DNA of 46,684 nt from Methanomicrobiaceae archaeon (GCA_016937345.1 JAFGWE010000033.1:1-46684); one strand, 5' to 3'; counted from the first letter of the stretch, positions 34,031 to 43,124 are shown. The notes: a model not told the origin generated them from the sequence alone. Program-made: numbers and translations.

Positions 34031-35032
34031 ATGAGTTGTACTATAATAGTAGGTGGCTTTTTTGGCGACGAAGGCAAGGGAAAGATTGTCGCCCATGTTG
34101 CACATAAGGATAAACCCACAATTATCTCACGCGGCGGAGTCGGGCCGAATGCAGGACATACTGTAAAGGTCAAAGACAAGGAATACGGTGTCAGAATGAT
34201 ACCGTCAGGCTTTGTTTTTCCGGATGCAAGACTCTTAATCGGAAGCGGTGTTTTAGTAGATCCAAATGTCTTAAAGGCTGAGATTGAAAAAGTAGGCGTG
34301 GATGGCCGCATTTTTATCGACGGCAGATGCAGCATTATAGAAGAGGAGCACATTATTCAGGATAAGGGCAATGAACACCTCTCAAAAACGATAGGTTCAA
34401 CAGGAACAGGGTGCGGCCCTGCAAATGTTGCACGTGTAAACAGGACTGCAAAGCAGGCAAAAGACATTCCGGAGCTTGAAAAATATCTAATAGACGCAGC
34501 TCTTGAGATAAATATGGCACTTGACCGCGGCGAAAATGTTCTTCTTGAAGGAACCCAGGGCTTTGGAATCTCTTTATATTTCGGCACATATCCCTATGTT
34601 ACAAGCAAGGATACTTCCGCATCACAGATTGCAGCTGACAACGGAGTTGGGCCCACAAGAATCGACGATGTAATTGTGGTCTTTAAGGCATATCCGACAC
34701 GTGTGGGAGAAGGGCCATTCGGTACCGAGATGTCACGCGATGAGTCGCACCGCTTAGGCATCACCGAATTCGGAACAGTTACACGCCGTGAGAGGAGAAT
34801 AGGAGTATGGGACGGCGAAATGGCAAAATACTCGGCTATGATCAACGGCTGCACCATCGGTGCAATCACAGGAATTGATCATATTGACCCTGAATGCTTT
34901 GGCGCAACCGAATACAGCCAGCTCACTCCAAAAGTAATTGAATTTTTAAAGAAGGCTGAAAAGGACATAGGTGTCCCGATAAAACTCATCTCAACAGGTC
35001 CGGAGATAAGCCAGATAATTGATATAAGATAA
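34031..35032 (+). CDS. purA: Adenylosuccinate synthetase, archaeal short form
   Basis: 333 residues. It makes adenylosuccinate from IMP, aspartate and GTP in the AMP branch of purine synthesis. The P-loop-like motif is FFGDEGKGKIV (10-20, catalytic Asp 13), with the IMP-site motif GGVGPNAGHTV (35-45), GSTGTGCGPA (~122), EGTQGFGISLYFGTYPYVTS (~174) and the arginine finger region in VTRRERRIGVWD. Archaeal forms of ~335 residues lack loops of the ~430-residue bacterial enzyme, as here. There is no clear ribosome-binding site before the ATG; possibly leaderless. Confidence 0.96.
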   Translation: MSCTIIVGGFFGDEGKGKIVAHVAHKDKPTIISRGGVGPNAGHTVKVKDKEYGVRMIPSGFVFPDARLLIGSGVLVDPNVLKAEIEKVGVDGRIFIDGRCSIIEEEHIIQDKGNEHLSKTIGSTGTGCGPANVARVNRTAKQAKDIPELEKYLIDAALEINMALDRGENVLLEGTQGFGISLYFGTYPYVTSKDTSASQIAADNGVGPTRIDDVIVVFKAYPTRVGEGPFGTEMSRDESHRLGITEFGTVTRRERRIGVWDGEMAKYSAMINGCTIGAITGIDHIDPECFGATEYSQLTPKVIEFLKKAEKDIGVPIKLISTGPEISQIIDIR

Positions 35033-35049
35033 AAAGGGTGAATTAAGAT

Positions 35050-35247
35050 ATGAGGATGTCAACCTACGATATATTGTGCTGTCCGGTATGCAAGGGCAGT
35101 CTTACACTTGAAGTTGAAAAGAAAGAAATTCTTGATAGCGGAGAGGAAGACATAATCGAAGGCAGATTAAAATGCGAAAGATGTATGGTTGATTACCCGA
35201 TATCAGAGGGTATACCTGATCTCCTTCCAAGGGAGAAAGAAGAGTAA
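35050..35247 (+). CDS. Trm112-like zinc-ribbon protein
   Basis: 65 residues. It has the Trm112 family pattern: LCCPVCKGSLTLE, then LKCERCMVDYPISEGIPDLL. Four cysteines in CxxC pairs bind zinc. Trm112 proteins activate methyltransferases acting on tRNA, rRNA or release factors. It follows purA by 17 bp, with AAGGGTG as a likely ribosome-binding site. It is therefore probably co-transcribed with purA. Confidence 0.88.
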   Translation: MRMSTYDILCCPVCKGSLTLEVEKKEILDSGEEDIIEGRLKCERCMVDYPISEGIPDLLPREKEE

Positions 35248-35278
35248 GTTTTGTATTAAAAGCGGGGGTGTTTGTAGA

Positions 35279-35800
35279 ATGGCAGAATGCAGTATAAATA
35301 TAAACAGAAGGACTATCAACTCGATTGAGACTCCTGAATGTGTGGACGTCGAGGTAGGCGACGATGTCGTATTAAAACTTATCAACAACGGCTCTCCACT
35401 TCACGTTACCGTTTCGGTCGTAAACGCCCGCCGTTTTACTCTATTCCTCCATGAAAACATCTACTTAAAAGAAAATATGGAATTTCATATTCCCATATTC
35501 TCAACAGCTCCAACAGGCAGTTTCCAGATAGAAATAATTACAGGATACGGGATTGTCAAAGAGTCCTTTAAAGTAAATGTTCATGATAAAGAGATTGAAA
35601 TTCCGGATGTATTTGATGAAATACCGTCCCCGAATCCTGAAAAAAGTAAGTATCTGTATCCGCTTGCAATACTTTCATTCATGATAGCCGGCTGGGCCGC
35701 ATATGGGGCAGGCTATCTTTATTACGGGTACACAGCAGGCTTTGCCTCGGTAATTCTTCTTTCAATGGCTGTTGTTTTTGCATGGCGCTGCCGGCCTTAA
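35279..35800 (+). CDS. Two-TM membrane protein with N-terminal beta domain
   Basis: 173 residues from ATG 35279. Frames starting earlier would overlap the Trm112 gene, and GGGGGTG lies 9 bp before this ATG. Residues 1-105 are beta-rich (VEVGDDVVLKLINNGSPLHV and FQIEIITGYGIVKESFKV), like a small immunoglobulin-type domain without a signal peptide. Two membrane segments follow (about 120-138 and 148-166). It overlaps cobD by 19 bp, so the two are coupled. I do not recognise a characterised family; similar proteins are found beside cobD in other euryarchaea (from memory, unverified). Confidence 0.75.
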   Translation: MAECSININRRTINSIETPECVDVEVGDDVVLKLINNGSPLHVTVSVVNARRFTLFLHENIYLKENMEFHIPIFSTAPTGSFQIEIITGYGIVKESFKVNVHDKEIEIPDVFDEIPSPNPEKSKYLYPLAILSFMIAGWAAYGAGYLYYGYTAGFASVILLSMAVVFAWRCRP

Positions 35801-36708
35801 TCCTTTTATTATCCCTTGTTGCTGACAGGGTGTTTGGAGATCCACAAAGCAGGCTGCATCCTGTCGCCCTGCTTGGGAGGCTTATTGGTTTTTGGGGAAG
35901 ACCCGGCCTTTATCCTGCATATCTTCAGAGAATATCAGGAATAATTCTGGCTCTTTTTACAGCTCTTTTATTTTCAGTGCCATTTTATCTTTTTGAGAGG
36001 TATGCTCCGTTTCTGATTTTTCTGATTATCGCCCCGTTTCTTTTAAAGATCTGTCTTGCGTGGAGATGCCTGGAGGAGCATGTAAAAAAAGTGGAGGATG
36101 CCCTTTTATCCGGAGGCGGAAGAAAAGAGGTTCAGATGCTTGTATCAAGGGACACAGAATCTCTGACAGGCGAGGAGATTCTCTCCGGGGCTTATGAATC
36201 CATGGCTGAAAACCTTGTTGATTCTGTAATCTCGCCGCTCTTCTACTTCACGTTCTTTGGCCTTTTTGGCTCTGCATTTTACCGTGCATTTAATACAATG
36301 GATGCGATGCTTGGGTATAAAGATGAAAGAATACGCATAGGCTGGTTTTCTGCCCGCACAGATGATATCCTAAACTATATTCCGGCAAGATTTACAGGCC
36401 TTGTTCTTCTGATATATTTTGCATTAAAAGGCAAATCCGGTTCTGCGTGGAAGGTTTTTTTATCCGACAGAAAGAAACGGGCGGGTTTTAACGGCGGTAT
36501 TCCGATCTCGATTATTGCAGGCGGAGTTGGGACAGCGTTTGTAAAGCCGGGTGTATATGTAATCGGAAATAAAAACAGGAGTCTTTTTGATGCCGCCCCG
36601 GACATTCTTTCGGCGTTTCGATGGGTTGTTTTTATATCATCTGTTATATTCGGCTTAATCCTCATTTTATCGGGTGGGATTATTTTTGGATTAATATACG
36701 GCATTTGA
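35782..36708 (+). CDS. cobD: Adenosylcobinamide-phosphate synthase
   Basis: 308 residues (archaeal CbiB/CobD, membrane enzyme). It joins the aminopropanol arm to adenosylcobyric acid in B12 synthesis. The N-terminal motif DRVFGDPQSRLHPVALLGRLI is characteristic (given here in part), as are LVSRDTESLTGEEILSGAYE and AFNTMDAMLGYKDERIRIGW. About five membrane segments. It overlaps the upstream membrane protein. B12 production serves methanogenesis methyltransferases and also the class II ribonucleotide reductase in this window. Confidence 0.95.
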   Translation: MALPALILLLSLVADRVFGDPQSRLHPVALLGRLIGFWGRPGLYPAYLQRISGIILALFTALLFSVPFYLFERYAPFLIFLIIAPFLLKICLAWRCLEEHVKKVEDALLSGGGRKEVQMLVSRDTESLTGEEILSGAYESMAENLVDSVISPLFYFTFFGLFGSAFYRAFNTMDAMLGYKDERIRIGWFSARTDDILNYIPARFTGLVLLIYFALKGKSGSAWKVFLSDRKKRAGFNGGIPISIIAGGVGTAFVKPGVYVIGNKNRSLFDAAPDILSAFRWVVFISSVIFGLILILSGGIIFGLIYGI

Positions 36709-36779
36709 AAAAAAATTCATGAAATAAATGTTTTCATACACCGTTTCATTGAAATCACAATTGATATTTTCATCTGAAA

Positions 36780-38975
36780 TCAGGACTTCTCACCCTGCAG
36801 TTCCAGTTCGATTATAAAGGTCGTTCCACCCTCTCTTAGAATCTGCATCTTTCCGGAAAGCTGACCAACAAGGCCTGAAATGAGATAAAATCCTATGGTG
36901 CCTTTCTCTTTTAATTCTTCATCTGATGGAATGCCGCAGCCGTTGTCCTTATAGGTCAGAATAATTTTTTCGTCCTGAATTTTCAGTGATATGGATATAC
37001 TGCCACCATCTTCTTCTTTAAATGCATGAATAATTGAGTTTGCCACAAGTTCGTTGAGTAAAAGACCATATGGTATTGAGTGATCAAGGTCATAAAAAAC
37101 ATCATCCAGATCATATGATACATTGATCTTTTTCTTTGGCTTATGGGATGAGAATGTTTCTGCGACTATATCTCTTGTGTAATCAGAAAGATTCACTCTT
37201 GTATAATTATCAGTGCTGTACATTATCTCATGAACAATTGCCATCGTATTTATTCGTGATTTGGATTCGTTTAAAAATTTCATGAGGGTTTTATCTTTTG
37301 TTCCTGAAGATTTAAGTTCAAAGAGACTTGTAATAATCTGGAGATTGTTTTTTACCCTGTGGTGAACCTCACTCAAGAGAGCACTTTTCTGTTCAAGGGA
37401 TAATTCAAGCGCTTTTTTAGTTTCAAGCTCTTCTGTGATGTCTGTTCCGGTTATTAGAAGCCCTTTAACTTCTCCACCGGCAGCATCTTTTAAGATAACA
37501 GCACTCAGGCTTACATCCCTGATTCTTCCGCTCTTAGTCTGTATCCTGCAGCTGAAATATAAAGGTCTGAAATTACGGAATTTTAAACTCTCATTAAACA
37601 GGTTTTTCACTCTCTCACTGTTATTGTCCTTTAAGAGAAGGTCAAAGAAATTTTTATCTGTTGCTTCCTTTTTTGAATATTCCAGAATTTCGAGGGCTTT
37701 TTCATTAATATCCTTTATTGTCCCGTCTTTTTCAGATGCTATAAATATGACTTCGGCAAGATCAAAATAAGTCTGTGCCCTGTCTCTTTCAATTTTGAGA
37801 ACTGCCTGGCTCTCTTTGTATTTTTCAATGTTCTCCCGGATCTTTTTGACCATCTGGTTTATGCTCTCTTCAAGGTTTTTAAACTCCTTTGCCTTGGAAT
37901 ACCTTATTTTATGCTCCAGATTGCCATTGGAGATAATTGCCACATCCCGGACAATTCCCTCAATCTCATCTGAGAAATGATGTGAGATTAAAATTGCACT
38001 GCCTGTGCAGAGCCCTATTGAAAATATGCATATTAAGAGATACTGGATAAAAATTCCGGAGTACATTTTTTCGAGCGGCCCCTGATCAAGACTAAGCTCA
38101 ACAATAAGACTGTTATCAGAGCCGTAAAAATCATTTTTGAGAGGCACATAGAGATATCTCAGGGTTTCTCCGGTTTCGGGGTCTGTGACATCCCTGCTGC
38201 TCTCAGATGCCAGAATCTCGTTAAGAAGGCTTAGATATTCCGGACCGGGATTATAATCGGTTTTTCCAACGGGGTTTTTCATTGTGTTAAAGATTCGCAC
38301 ACCCTTTACATAAGGGCTCATTTCTGCGATCTCTTCAATTTTTTCTGAGAATTTGAGCTCTTTTCTGGCATTTGTAAAATCTTCGTCGTAAAGGCTTATT
38401 TCAAGGATATATTTATTGTCCGGTGTTGGCATATATCCGAATTTTTTCTGGAGTCCTGTCTCTGATTCCGCTACGACACGCTCAGGAAAAAAACCCTGTG
38501 ATTTTCTGATGTCATCAAGATATTGTGTGTAATAAGGTGAATATATGCTGAAATCGAGTCCGACGCTGTCCGGGTTTGTGGCATGCGTTATCACATAGCT
38601 CTCGTTTATTATATACAGGGTTACACCGTCATCACCAATTTTTTCAGAAACAGAAGAGATATCCATCAAATCAGGATTTCCGCCGCTTTTCTCATACTCT
38701 TCCATGAAATATTGAAAATCAGTCTCTACCCTGTTATTAAGGGAGGTATCATACATATCCAGAGCCTTATTTATAAGTGCGGTGTCAAAAAAAATACGTT
38801 CTGAAATCTCGTCTTGTGAAATCTGCGCCTGTTCTTTGACCAAATTTTGTGAGTAGAAATATCCGGCCGATATTGATGATATAATAATCAAAAGTGCAAT
38901 TAAAAAAACTGCAATGAAAAGATAAAATTTGTATGATCGTGGCTCTTTAGATTCAACAGATTTTATTTTTTTCAA
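36780..38975 (-). CDS. Large transmembrane sensor histidine kinase (Cache-HAMP-PAS-HisKA_2)
   Basis: 731 residues from TTG 38975; no ATG lies near and the basic N-terminus (KKIKSVESKEPRSYK) leads into membrane segment 1 (about 16-38). An extracellular Cache-like region (39-310), segment 2 (about 312-332), a HAMP linker (333-390) and a PAS domain (about 400-520, ending TGTDITEELETKKA) follow. HisKA_2 has its phospho-His in EVHHRVKNNLQ (~538). The HATPase has NELVANSIIHAF and KDNGCGIPSDEE. The layout suggests sensing an external small molecule. There is no response regulator adjacent; the receiver at 42160-42543 is a possible partner. Confidence 0.9.
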   Translation of the reverse strand: MKKIKSVESKEPRSYKFYLFIAVFLIALLIIISSISAGYFYSQNLVKEQAQISQDEISERIFFDTALINKALDMYDTSLNNRVETDFQYFMEEYEKSGGNPDLMDISSVSEKIGDDGVTLYIINESYVITHATNPDSVGLDFSIYSPYYTQYLDDIRKSQGFFPERVVAESETGLQKKFGYMPTPDNKYILEISLYDEDFTNARKELKFSEKIEEIAEMSPYVKGVRIFNTMKNPVGKTDYNPGPEYLSLLNEILASESSRDVTDPETGETLRYLYVPLKNDFYGSDNSLIVELSLDQGPLEKMYSGIFIQYLLICIFSIGLCTGSAILISHHFSDEIEGIVRDVAIISNGNLEHKIRYSKAKEFKNLEESINQMVKKIRENIEKYKESQAVLKIERDRAQTYFDLAEVIFIASEKDGTIKDINEKALEILEYSKKEATDKNFFDLLLKDNNSERVKNLFNESLKFRNFRPLYFSCRIQTKSGRIRDVSLSAVILKDAAGGEVKGLLITGTDITEELETKKALELSLEQKSALLSEVHHRVKNNLQIITSLFELKSSGTKDKTLMKFLNESKSRINTMAIVHEIMYSTDNYTRVNLSDYTRDIVAETFSSHKPKKKINVSYDLDDVFYDLDHSIPYGLLLNELVANSIIHAFKEEDGGSISISLKIQDEKIILTYKDNGCGIPSDEELKEKGTIGFYLISGLVGQLSGKMQILREGGTTFIIELELQGEKS

Positions 38976-39051
38976 TGTAAAGCGCCCCGCCGGTTACTTT
39001 TTACAGTAAAAATAAAAAGTAAAATAAATATTCTACAGTTAAAAAATAGGT

Positions 39052-39897
39052 TTAATCAGATTTAAATATTCTCAAAAAGGAATCTGCCATTATTTTTAGT
39101 CCTCTGTAATAGAAGTGAAGAATATCCCAGTAAAACTGTCTTATTGTTGGTATAAAAAAAGTAAGGCCGCCTCCTACGATTATTATTCCAAGAAGGGTGA
39201 AGCTGATTCTGCCGATTACGTTGTGCGCCCAGTAGAAACTCTCATATCCGGGGTAACCGTTTGAGACAATATCAAGGAAATATGGAAACCACTGTTCCGA
39301 GTAGGCAACTACGACGAATATCAGTCTTATAATATTCAGGAGTGCAAGTGAAAGGATTGCAAAAAGTGATGCCAGTATTTTCTGCTGTCCTGTTCCTCCA
39401 ACACCTGTTGCAATACCCAGCATTACAGCCATTCCTACAATCGGCGTGCATGAAAATGTAATTATGATGATATAGCCGTTGCTTAATATTGTGTCCCATG
39501 CTGATACGGATGCGGGATGACCTATTGCTGAAAGGGCGCTCACTGTGTTGTCAACCTGCTGTGCAATCATCCAGTCTGAGATAGGATCGATGAATGCCAC
39601 AAGTGAATATATTATGAATGCAATTGTTGCAACAGTAGTTATCTGGAGTGCTGTTTTATCCTCATAAAGGCAGTTTTTGATTGTAATTGCAAATATTGGG
39701 AGGGATAAGACTGCGATAGCAGGATAAACAAATTCGTTTTCAAAAAGGTATACGATAGTTGTTCCAAAGAATGAAAATGCGAGAAAAAGCCATCCAAAAG
39801 CTGCAAAATATCTTCTCAGATCGGTATTTCTGAACTTAACAGGAGCGAGAAAAAGTATGAATGAGATAAGCGACAGGGTAAGAAGAGTTGCAGCCAT
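39052..39897 (-). CDS. Archaeosortase/exosortase-family protein, copy 1
   Basis: 281 residues, about eight membrane segments. It has the catalytic pattern of exosortases: Cys in FSCTPIVGMAV (C150), Arg in NIIRLIFVVVAY (R191) and His in YESFYWAHNVIGR (H225). Archaeosortases process C-terminal signals of surface proteins and transfer them to lipid or other anchors. It lies 79 bp downstream of a paralogue with the same triad and the same WAHN motif; the two are tandem duplicates that have diverged strongly. Both probably use Cys as nucleophile. The substrate tag is unknown. Confidence 0.85.
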   Translation of the reverse strand: MAATLLTLSLISFILFLAPVKFRNTDLRRYFAAFGWLFLAFSFFGTTIVYLFENEFVYPAIAVLSLPIFAITIKNCLYEDKTALQITTVATIAFIIYSLVAFIDPISDWMIAQQVDNTVSALSAIGHPASVSAWDTILSNGYIIIITFSCTPIVGMAVMLGIATGVGGTGQQKILASLFAILSLALLNIIRLIFVVVAYSEQWFPYFLDIVSNGYPGYESFYWAHNVIGRISFTLLGIIIVGGGLTFFIPTIRQFYWDILHFYYRGLKIMADSFLRIFKSD

Positions 39898-39976
39898 TTA
39901 TGTTCTAAAAAATATCACTTACGCAGAAATAAATTATGCGGATTACTCCTGTCTGAATGAGAGTCCGTATAAAATT

Positions 39977-40900
39977 TTAATTGATCTTTTTTTTGGTTCT
40001 GAATAATATTTTCAGCTCTTTTGAGTAAAGCAATATGATTTCCCGGATAAATTCTTTGAGGCCCGGATTTATTTTAATGAGTGCTGTCAGGATTATTATT
40101 ACTGTTAGAAGTGAGAGTCCGAACTCTGATATTATATTGTGCGCCCAGAAGAAACTTTCATATCCGTACTGACCGTTTGAGGAGATCTCCGGTAAAAACT
40201 GGAACCACTGCTGGGTATATGCAAGGATAACAAATATATTTCTGACAAAGTTCATAACAACAACTGTTGTTATGATAATTGCTGCCGAGATCACTTTTTT
40301 TGACAGTTCCGAGGGAATTGTAGCCAGAATTCCGGTCATTACTGCAATTGCCTGAATTCCTGTGCATCCAAGCACAATCTCAACCCTGAATACATCATGC
40401 ATAAACATATTCCACTCCGGCATAGTGTAGACAAATCCGACAGAGTTGAGGAATAACTGAATTATTGATACGTTTGCAGATATCAGAAGGTTTCCGGCGG
40501 GTTCAAGATAAGCAAATGGAGCATATATAATAAATGCAACGGCGGCGCCTTTTGTAACCGAAAAAACAGTAATGTTCTCTTTTAATAGCAGTTTTACTGT
40601 TATAAATAAAACAGGCAGGGATACTAATGCAATTACCGGGTATGCGAGGTTGTTGTCATGGAAATATTCAGGGAAATTTGCAAATATCATTGCAACAAGA
40701 CAGATCCAGGCAGCTGATGCAAAATATTTCCGAAATTGCCCCGGTATCAGAAAAAGTATAAATCCTGCCAGTGAGACGGCAGCCAGAAATTCCTCTATCA
40801 ATTTACTGACTATATCTCTTTTTTGCCCTGCTAAAATAGTTACTGATGGAAAAGATACCGGATGCTTTTGAAATATAAAAATATCTTCTTGTTGTAGCAC
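39977..40900 (-). CDS. Archaeosortase/exosortase-family protein, copy 2
   Basis: 307 residues from GTG 40900. Compared with copy 1 this start adds ~35 polar residues, so a TTG at 40801 may be the true start (leaving MIEEFLAAVSLAGFILF as N-terminus). Catalytic residues: Cys in LGCTGIQAIAVMTG (C179), Arg in FVRNIFVILAY (R220) and His in GYESFFWAHNII (H254). About eight membrane segments. It is divergent from the HTH-PAS kinase across 67 bp and upstream of copy 1, probably in one operon. The GTG-TTG ambiguity changes the promoter placement. Confidence 0.85.
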   Translation of the reverse strand: MLQQEDIFIFQKHPVSFPSVTILAGQKRDIVSKLIEEFLAAVSLAGFILFLIPGQFRKYFASAAWICLVAMIFANFPEYFHDNNLAYPVIALVSLPVLFITVKLLLKENITVFSVTKGAAVAFIIYAPFAYLEPAGNLLISANVSIIQLFLNSVGFVYTMPEWNMFMHDVFRVEIVLGCTGIQAIAVMTGILATIPSELSKKVISAAIIITTVVVMNFVRNIFVILAYTQQWFQFLPEISSNGQYGYESFFWAHNIISEFGLSLLTVIIILTALIKINPGLKEFIREIILLYSKELKILFRTKKKIN

Positions 40901-40910
40901 TATTGCATAT

Positions 40911-40930
40911 CATTAAGGTAACCATTAAGG
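40911..40930. promoter_or_regulatory. Direct repeat CATTAAGG between the archaeosortase and kinase genes
   Basis: CATTAAGG at 40911-40918 and 40923-40930, 12 bp apart start to start, inside the divergent promoter region. A TATA-like ttattaaaatt (40932-40942) lies about 30 bp before the kinase ATG, suggesting a leaderless transcript. The repeat could bind the winged helix of the kinase or another regulator. Confidence 0.35.
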
Positions 40931-40967
40931 CTTATTAAAATTAAGATTATTCTATCCGTGATAAGAT

Positions 40968-42146
40968 ATGTCCAGGCAGATTGAAGAGAGCAAAAGAGAG
41001 CTTGCACGCGTAATGGAGCTTTTAAAAGACGAGCCAAGAGGTCTGAGCATAACAGATATCTCCAGAATTCTTAATATGAACAGGAATTCTGTCTCCAAAT
41101 ATCTTAACATGCTGCTTATATCGGGGCATGTTGATATGAGAAGTATAGGTGTTGCTAAAGTCTACTTCCTCTCGCACCGTGTTCCGATATCTGCGATGCT
41201 TGATTTCTCTTCTGACGCGATTTTAGTCCTGAATGCTGATCAGCGCATAGTTCAGGCAAACGATAATTTTCTCACTTTTACAGGTTATGAACGCGATGAG
41301 ATGGTCGGTATAAGGCTTCCCGAATCATCCCTGCCTGTTGTTTCAAATGCATCTGTATTACAGTCCATAAGTGAGCTTTTACGGGGTTCGGGAGAATCAA
41401 GAGAGATTGAATGGGAGGACGACTCCGGAAACTACTTCTTTTTGGTAAAACTGATTCCGACAGTATTTGACGACGGAAGTCCGGGAATTACCATTATTCT
41501 TGAGGATGTAACCGAGATTAGAAAAGCACTGCGGGATAAGGAACGCTTAATTGACGAGATACACTTGAGAGTGCGGAATAATCTTCAGATAATATCAAGT
41601 CTGATCAATATACAGGCCTCTTCAATAGAGGATATAAATATTAAAGATCTCCTCAGGGAAGCCGAAGGAAGAATAATTGCGCTTTCTCTTGTCCATGAAA
41701 ATCTTCATCATTCAACTGATCAGCAGCATGTGATTGCAGATGAATATCTGGAAAGTCTTGTTGAAGATCTAAGGAAATCAATGGGGATTCCTGTGGGCAT
41801 CAAAGTGATTATTGCAGCAGAAGGTGTCAGAATTCCGTTTGATTGCGCAATACCTTTCGGACTTTTGATAAATGAACTTTTAACAAATTCGTTCCGGCAT
41901 GCCTTCTCCAAAAACACCGGCGGCATTGTAAAGATAAATCTAGAGGATGATGGAAAGGATTCATTCTCCCTTATCTTTTCTGACAATGGAAAAGGTCTTC
42001 CTGAATGGCTTGATCCATATACAACAGATTCTCTTGGGTTAAGCCTTATACGCAATTTAATTGAAAGGCAGATGTCAGGAAAGATGGCTGTTATATCTGA
42101 AAAAGGCACGCATTACGAGATAAATTTCCAGGCAGACGGTGTTTAA
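40968..42146 (+). CDS. HTH-PAS sensor histidine kinase (HisKA_2 type), no membrane segments
   Basis: 392 residues. It begins with a winged helix (about 12-70: VMELLKDEPRGLSITDISRI, then NMNRNSVSKYLNMLLISGHV), which could bind DNA. A PAS domain (about 78-185) follows, then HisKA_2 with EIHLRVRNNLQII (His ~199; the common HHRVKNN is HLRVRNN here). The HATPase domain has NELLTNSFRHAF and FSDNGKGLPEWL. Soluble, so it senses an internal signal. Its stop overlaps the ribosome-binding-site region of a stand-alone receiver 13 bp downstream, a probable cognate pair. The DNA-binding module makes it a one-protein link between sensing and DNA. Confidence 0.88.
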   Translation: MSRQIEESKRELARVMELLKDEPRGLSITDISRILNMNRNSVSKYLNMLLISGHVDMRSIGVAKVYFLSHRVPISAMLDFSSDAILVLNADQRIVQANDNFLTFTGYERDEMVGIRLPESSLPVVSNASVLQSISELLRGSGESREIEWEDDSGNYFFLVKLIPTVFDDGSPGITIILEDVTEIRKALRDKERLIDEIHLRVRNNLQIISSLINIQASSIEDINIKDLLREAEGRIIALSLVHENLHHSTDQQHVIADEYLESLVEDLRKSMGIPVGIKVIIAAEGVRIPFDCAIPFGLLINELLTNSFRHAFSKNTGGIVKINLEDDGKDSFSLIFSDNGKGLPEWLDPYTTDSLGLSLIRNLIERQMSGKMAVISEKGTHYEINFQADGV

Positions 42147-42159
42147 AGAGGAGTTAATT

Positions 42160-42543
42160 ATGGACGATATTAAGATACTGATTGTTGAGGATGATGCGAT
42201 AATCTCAATGGATATCGAACAGAGGGTAAAAAAGCATGGCTATATTGTATCAGGAGTTGTTGACCGTCCTGAAAAGGTATTTGCAAATGTCATGAATGAA
42301 AGGCCTGACATTATCTTAATGGACATAAACATAAAAGGGGATATGGACGGTGTTGAGGTTGCTGAAAAGCTTCTTGATGAATTTGATATTCATGTTATCT
42401 ACATCACCGCATATTCAGATATGAGTATGAGGGAAAGGGCACTTAAGACAGAACCGCTCGGTTATCTTGTAAAACCGATACGGGAGTCCGAGCTTTTGGA
42501 GATGCTTGGGTATGCTGCCGGAAAGCTAAAATTTAATCAATAA
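42160..42543 (+). CDS. Stand-alone response regulator receiver
   Basis: 127 residues from ATG 42160 (AGAGGAG 6 bp before; an in-frame GTG 21 bp upstream overlaps the kinase stop). It is one receiver domain: acidic pair in VEDDAIIS (10-12), phospho-Asp in ILMDINIKGD (Asp 55), Thr in ITAYS and Lys in YLVKPIRESEL. No output domain. Likely phosphorylated by the upstream kinase and passing the signal by protein contact. Confidence 0.92.
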   Translation: MDDIKILIVEDDAIISMDIEQRVKKHGYIVSGVVDRPEKVFANVMNERPDIILMDINIKGDMDGVEVAEKLLDEFDIHVIYITAYSDMSMRERALKTEPLGYLVKPIRESELLEMLGYAAGKLKFNQ

Positions 42544-42608
42544 TTTTTTTAATTAAACAATTTCTTACCAGAAAACCATCAAAAAATCACTAAGTTTTTT
42601 AAAATTTA

Positions 42609-43124
42609 TTATGACTGATTAAGCATGTAATTAACAATATCCAAAGGCATTGTCGTTGATTCTGCAATCTGTTCTGGTGTTTTCCCTGATTTATAAAGTC
42701 TTTTCACACAAACATCCATTTTTTCACCTATTTCAATCATATGTCCGTCAGGGTCAAGGATTCTTACTGTAAGCTGGCACCAGGGCTGCTCTTTAATGTT
42801 ATGTACAAACTCTGTGTCTGATGATTTCAAAATTTCATATGTTTTGTCCATATCGTCGGTCTCATAATAGAGTTCAAGCATTCTTTTAGAACCAAATGCC
42901 TCCTCTTTTAAAATCTCTTCTCCGAATATGACATTTCTGCCGTAATTTCCATCCCAGATTGCAAGTCCGCTTTGAAATCCGATATTTAATCCTAAATCAA
43001 GCGCTATCTCTTCACCCATTACCTGTGTATAAAAATTTTTGGATTTTTCAACGTCATTTACAAAAAGAACTGTCGAGTGGTATGAAAATGGCTTTTTATT
43101 GCCGACAGGATTAATTTTTGACAT
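42609..43124 (-). CDS. VOC (glyoxalase/bleomycin-resistance fold) protein with helical C-terminus
   Basis: 171 residues. A single VOC unit (about 12-130): YHSTVLFVNDVEKSKNFYTQ, LELYYETDDMD and VRILDPDGHMIEIGE, the last with the typical D-P-D/G-H-x-x-E metal-site pattern. The last ~40 residues (KSGKTPEQIAESTTMPLDIV) resemble a small helix-turn-helix and are unusual for the fold. VOC proteins may be metal-dependent lyases, dioxygenases or binding proteins; the substrate cannot be told. Convergent with the receiver gene. Confidence 0.85.
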   Translation of the reverse strand: MSKINPVGNKKPFSYHSTVLFVNDVEKSKNFYTQVMGEEIALDLGLNIGFQSGLAIWDGNYGRNVIFGEEILKEEAFGSKRMLELYYETDDMDKTYEILKSSDTEFVHNIKEQPWCQLTVRILDPDGHMIEIGEKMDVCVKRLYKSGKTPEQIAESTTMPLDIVNYMLNQS

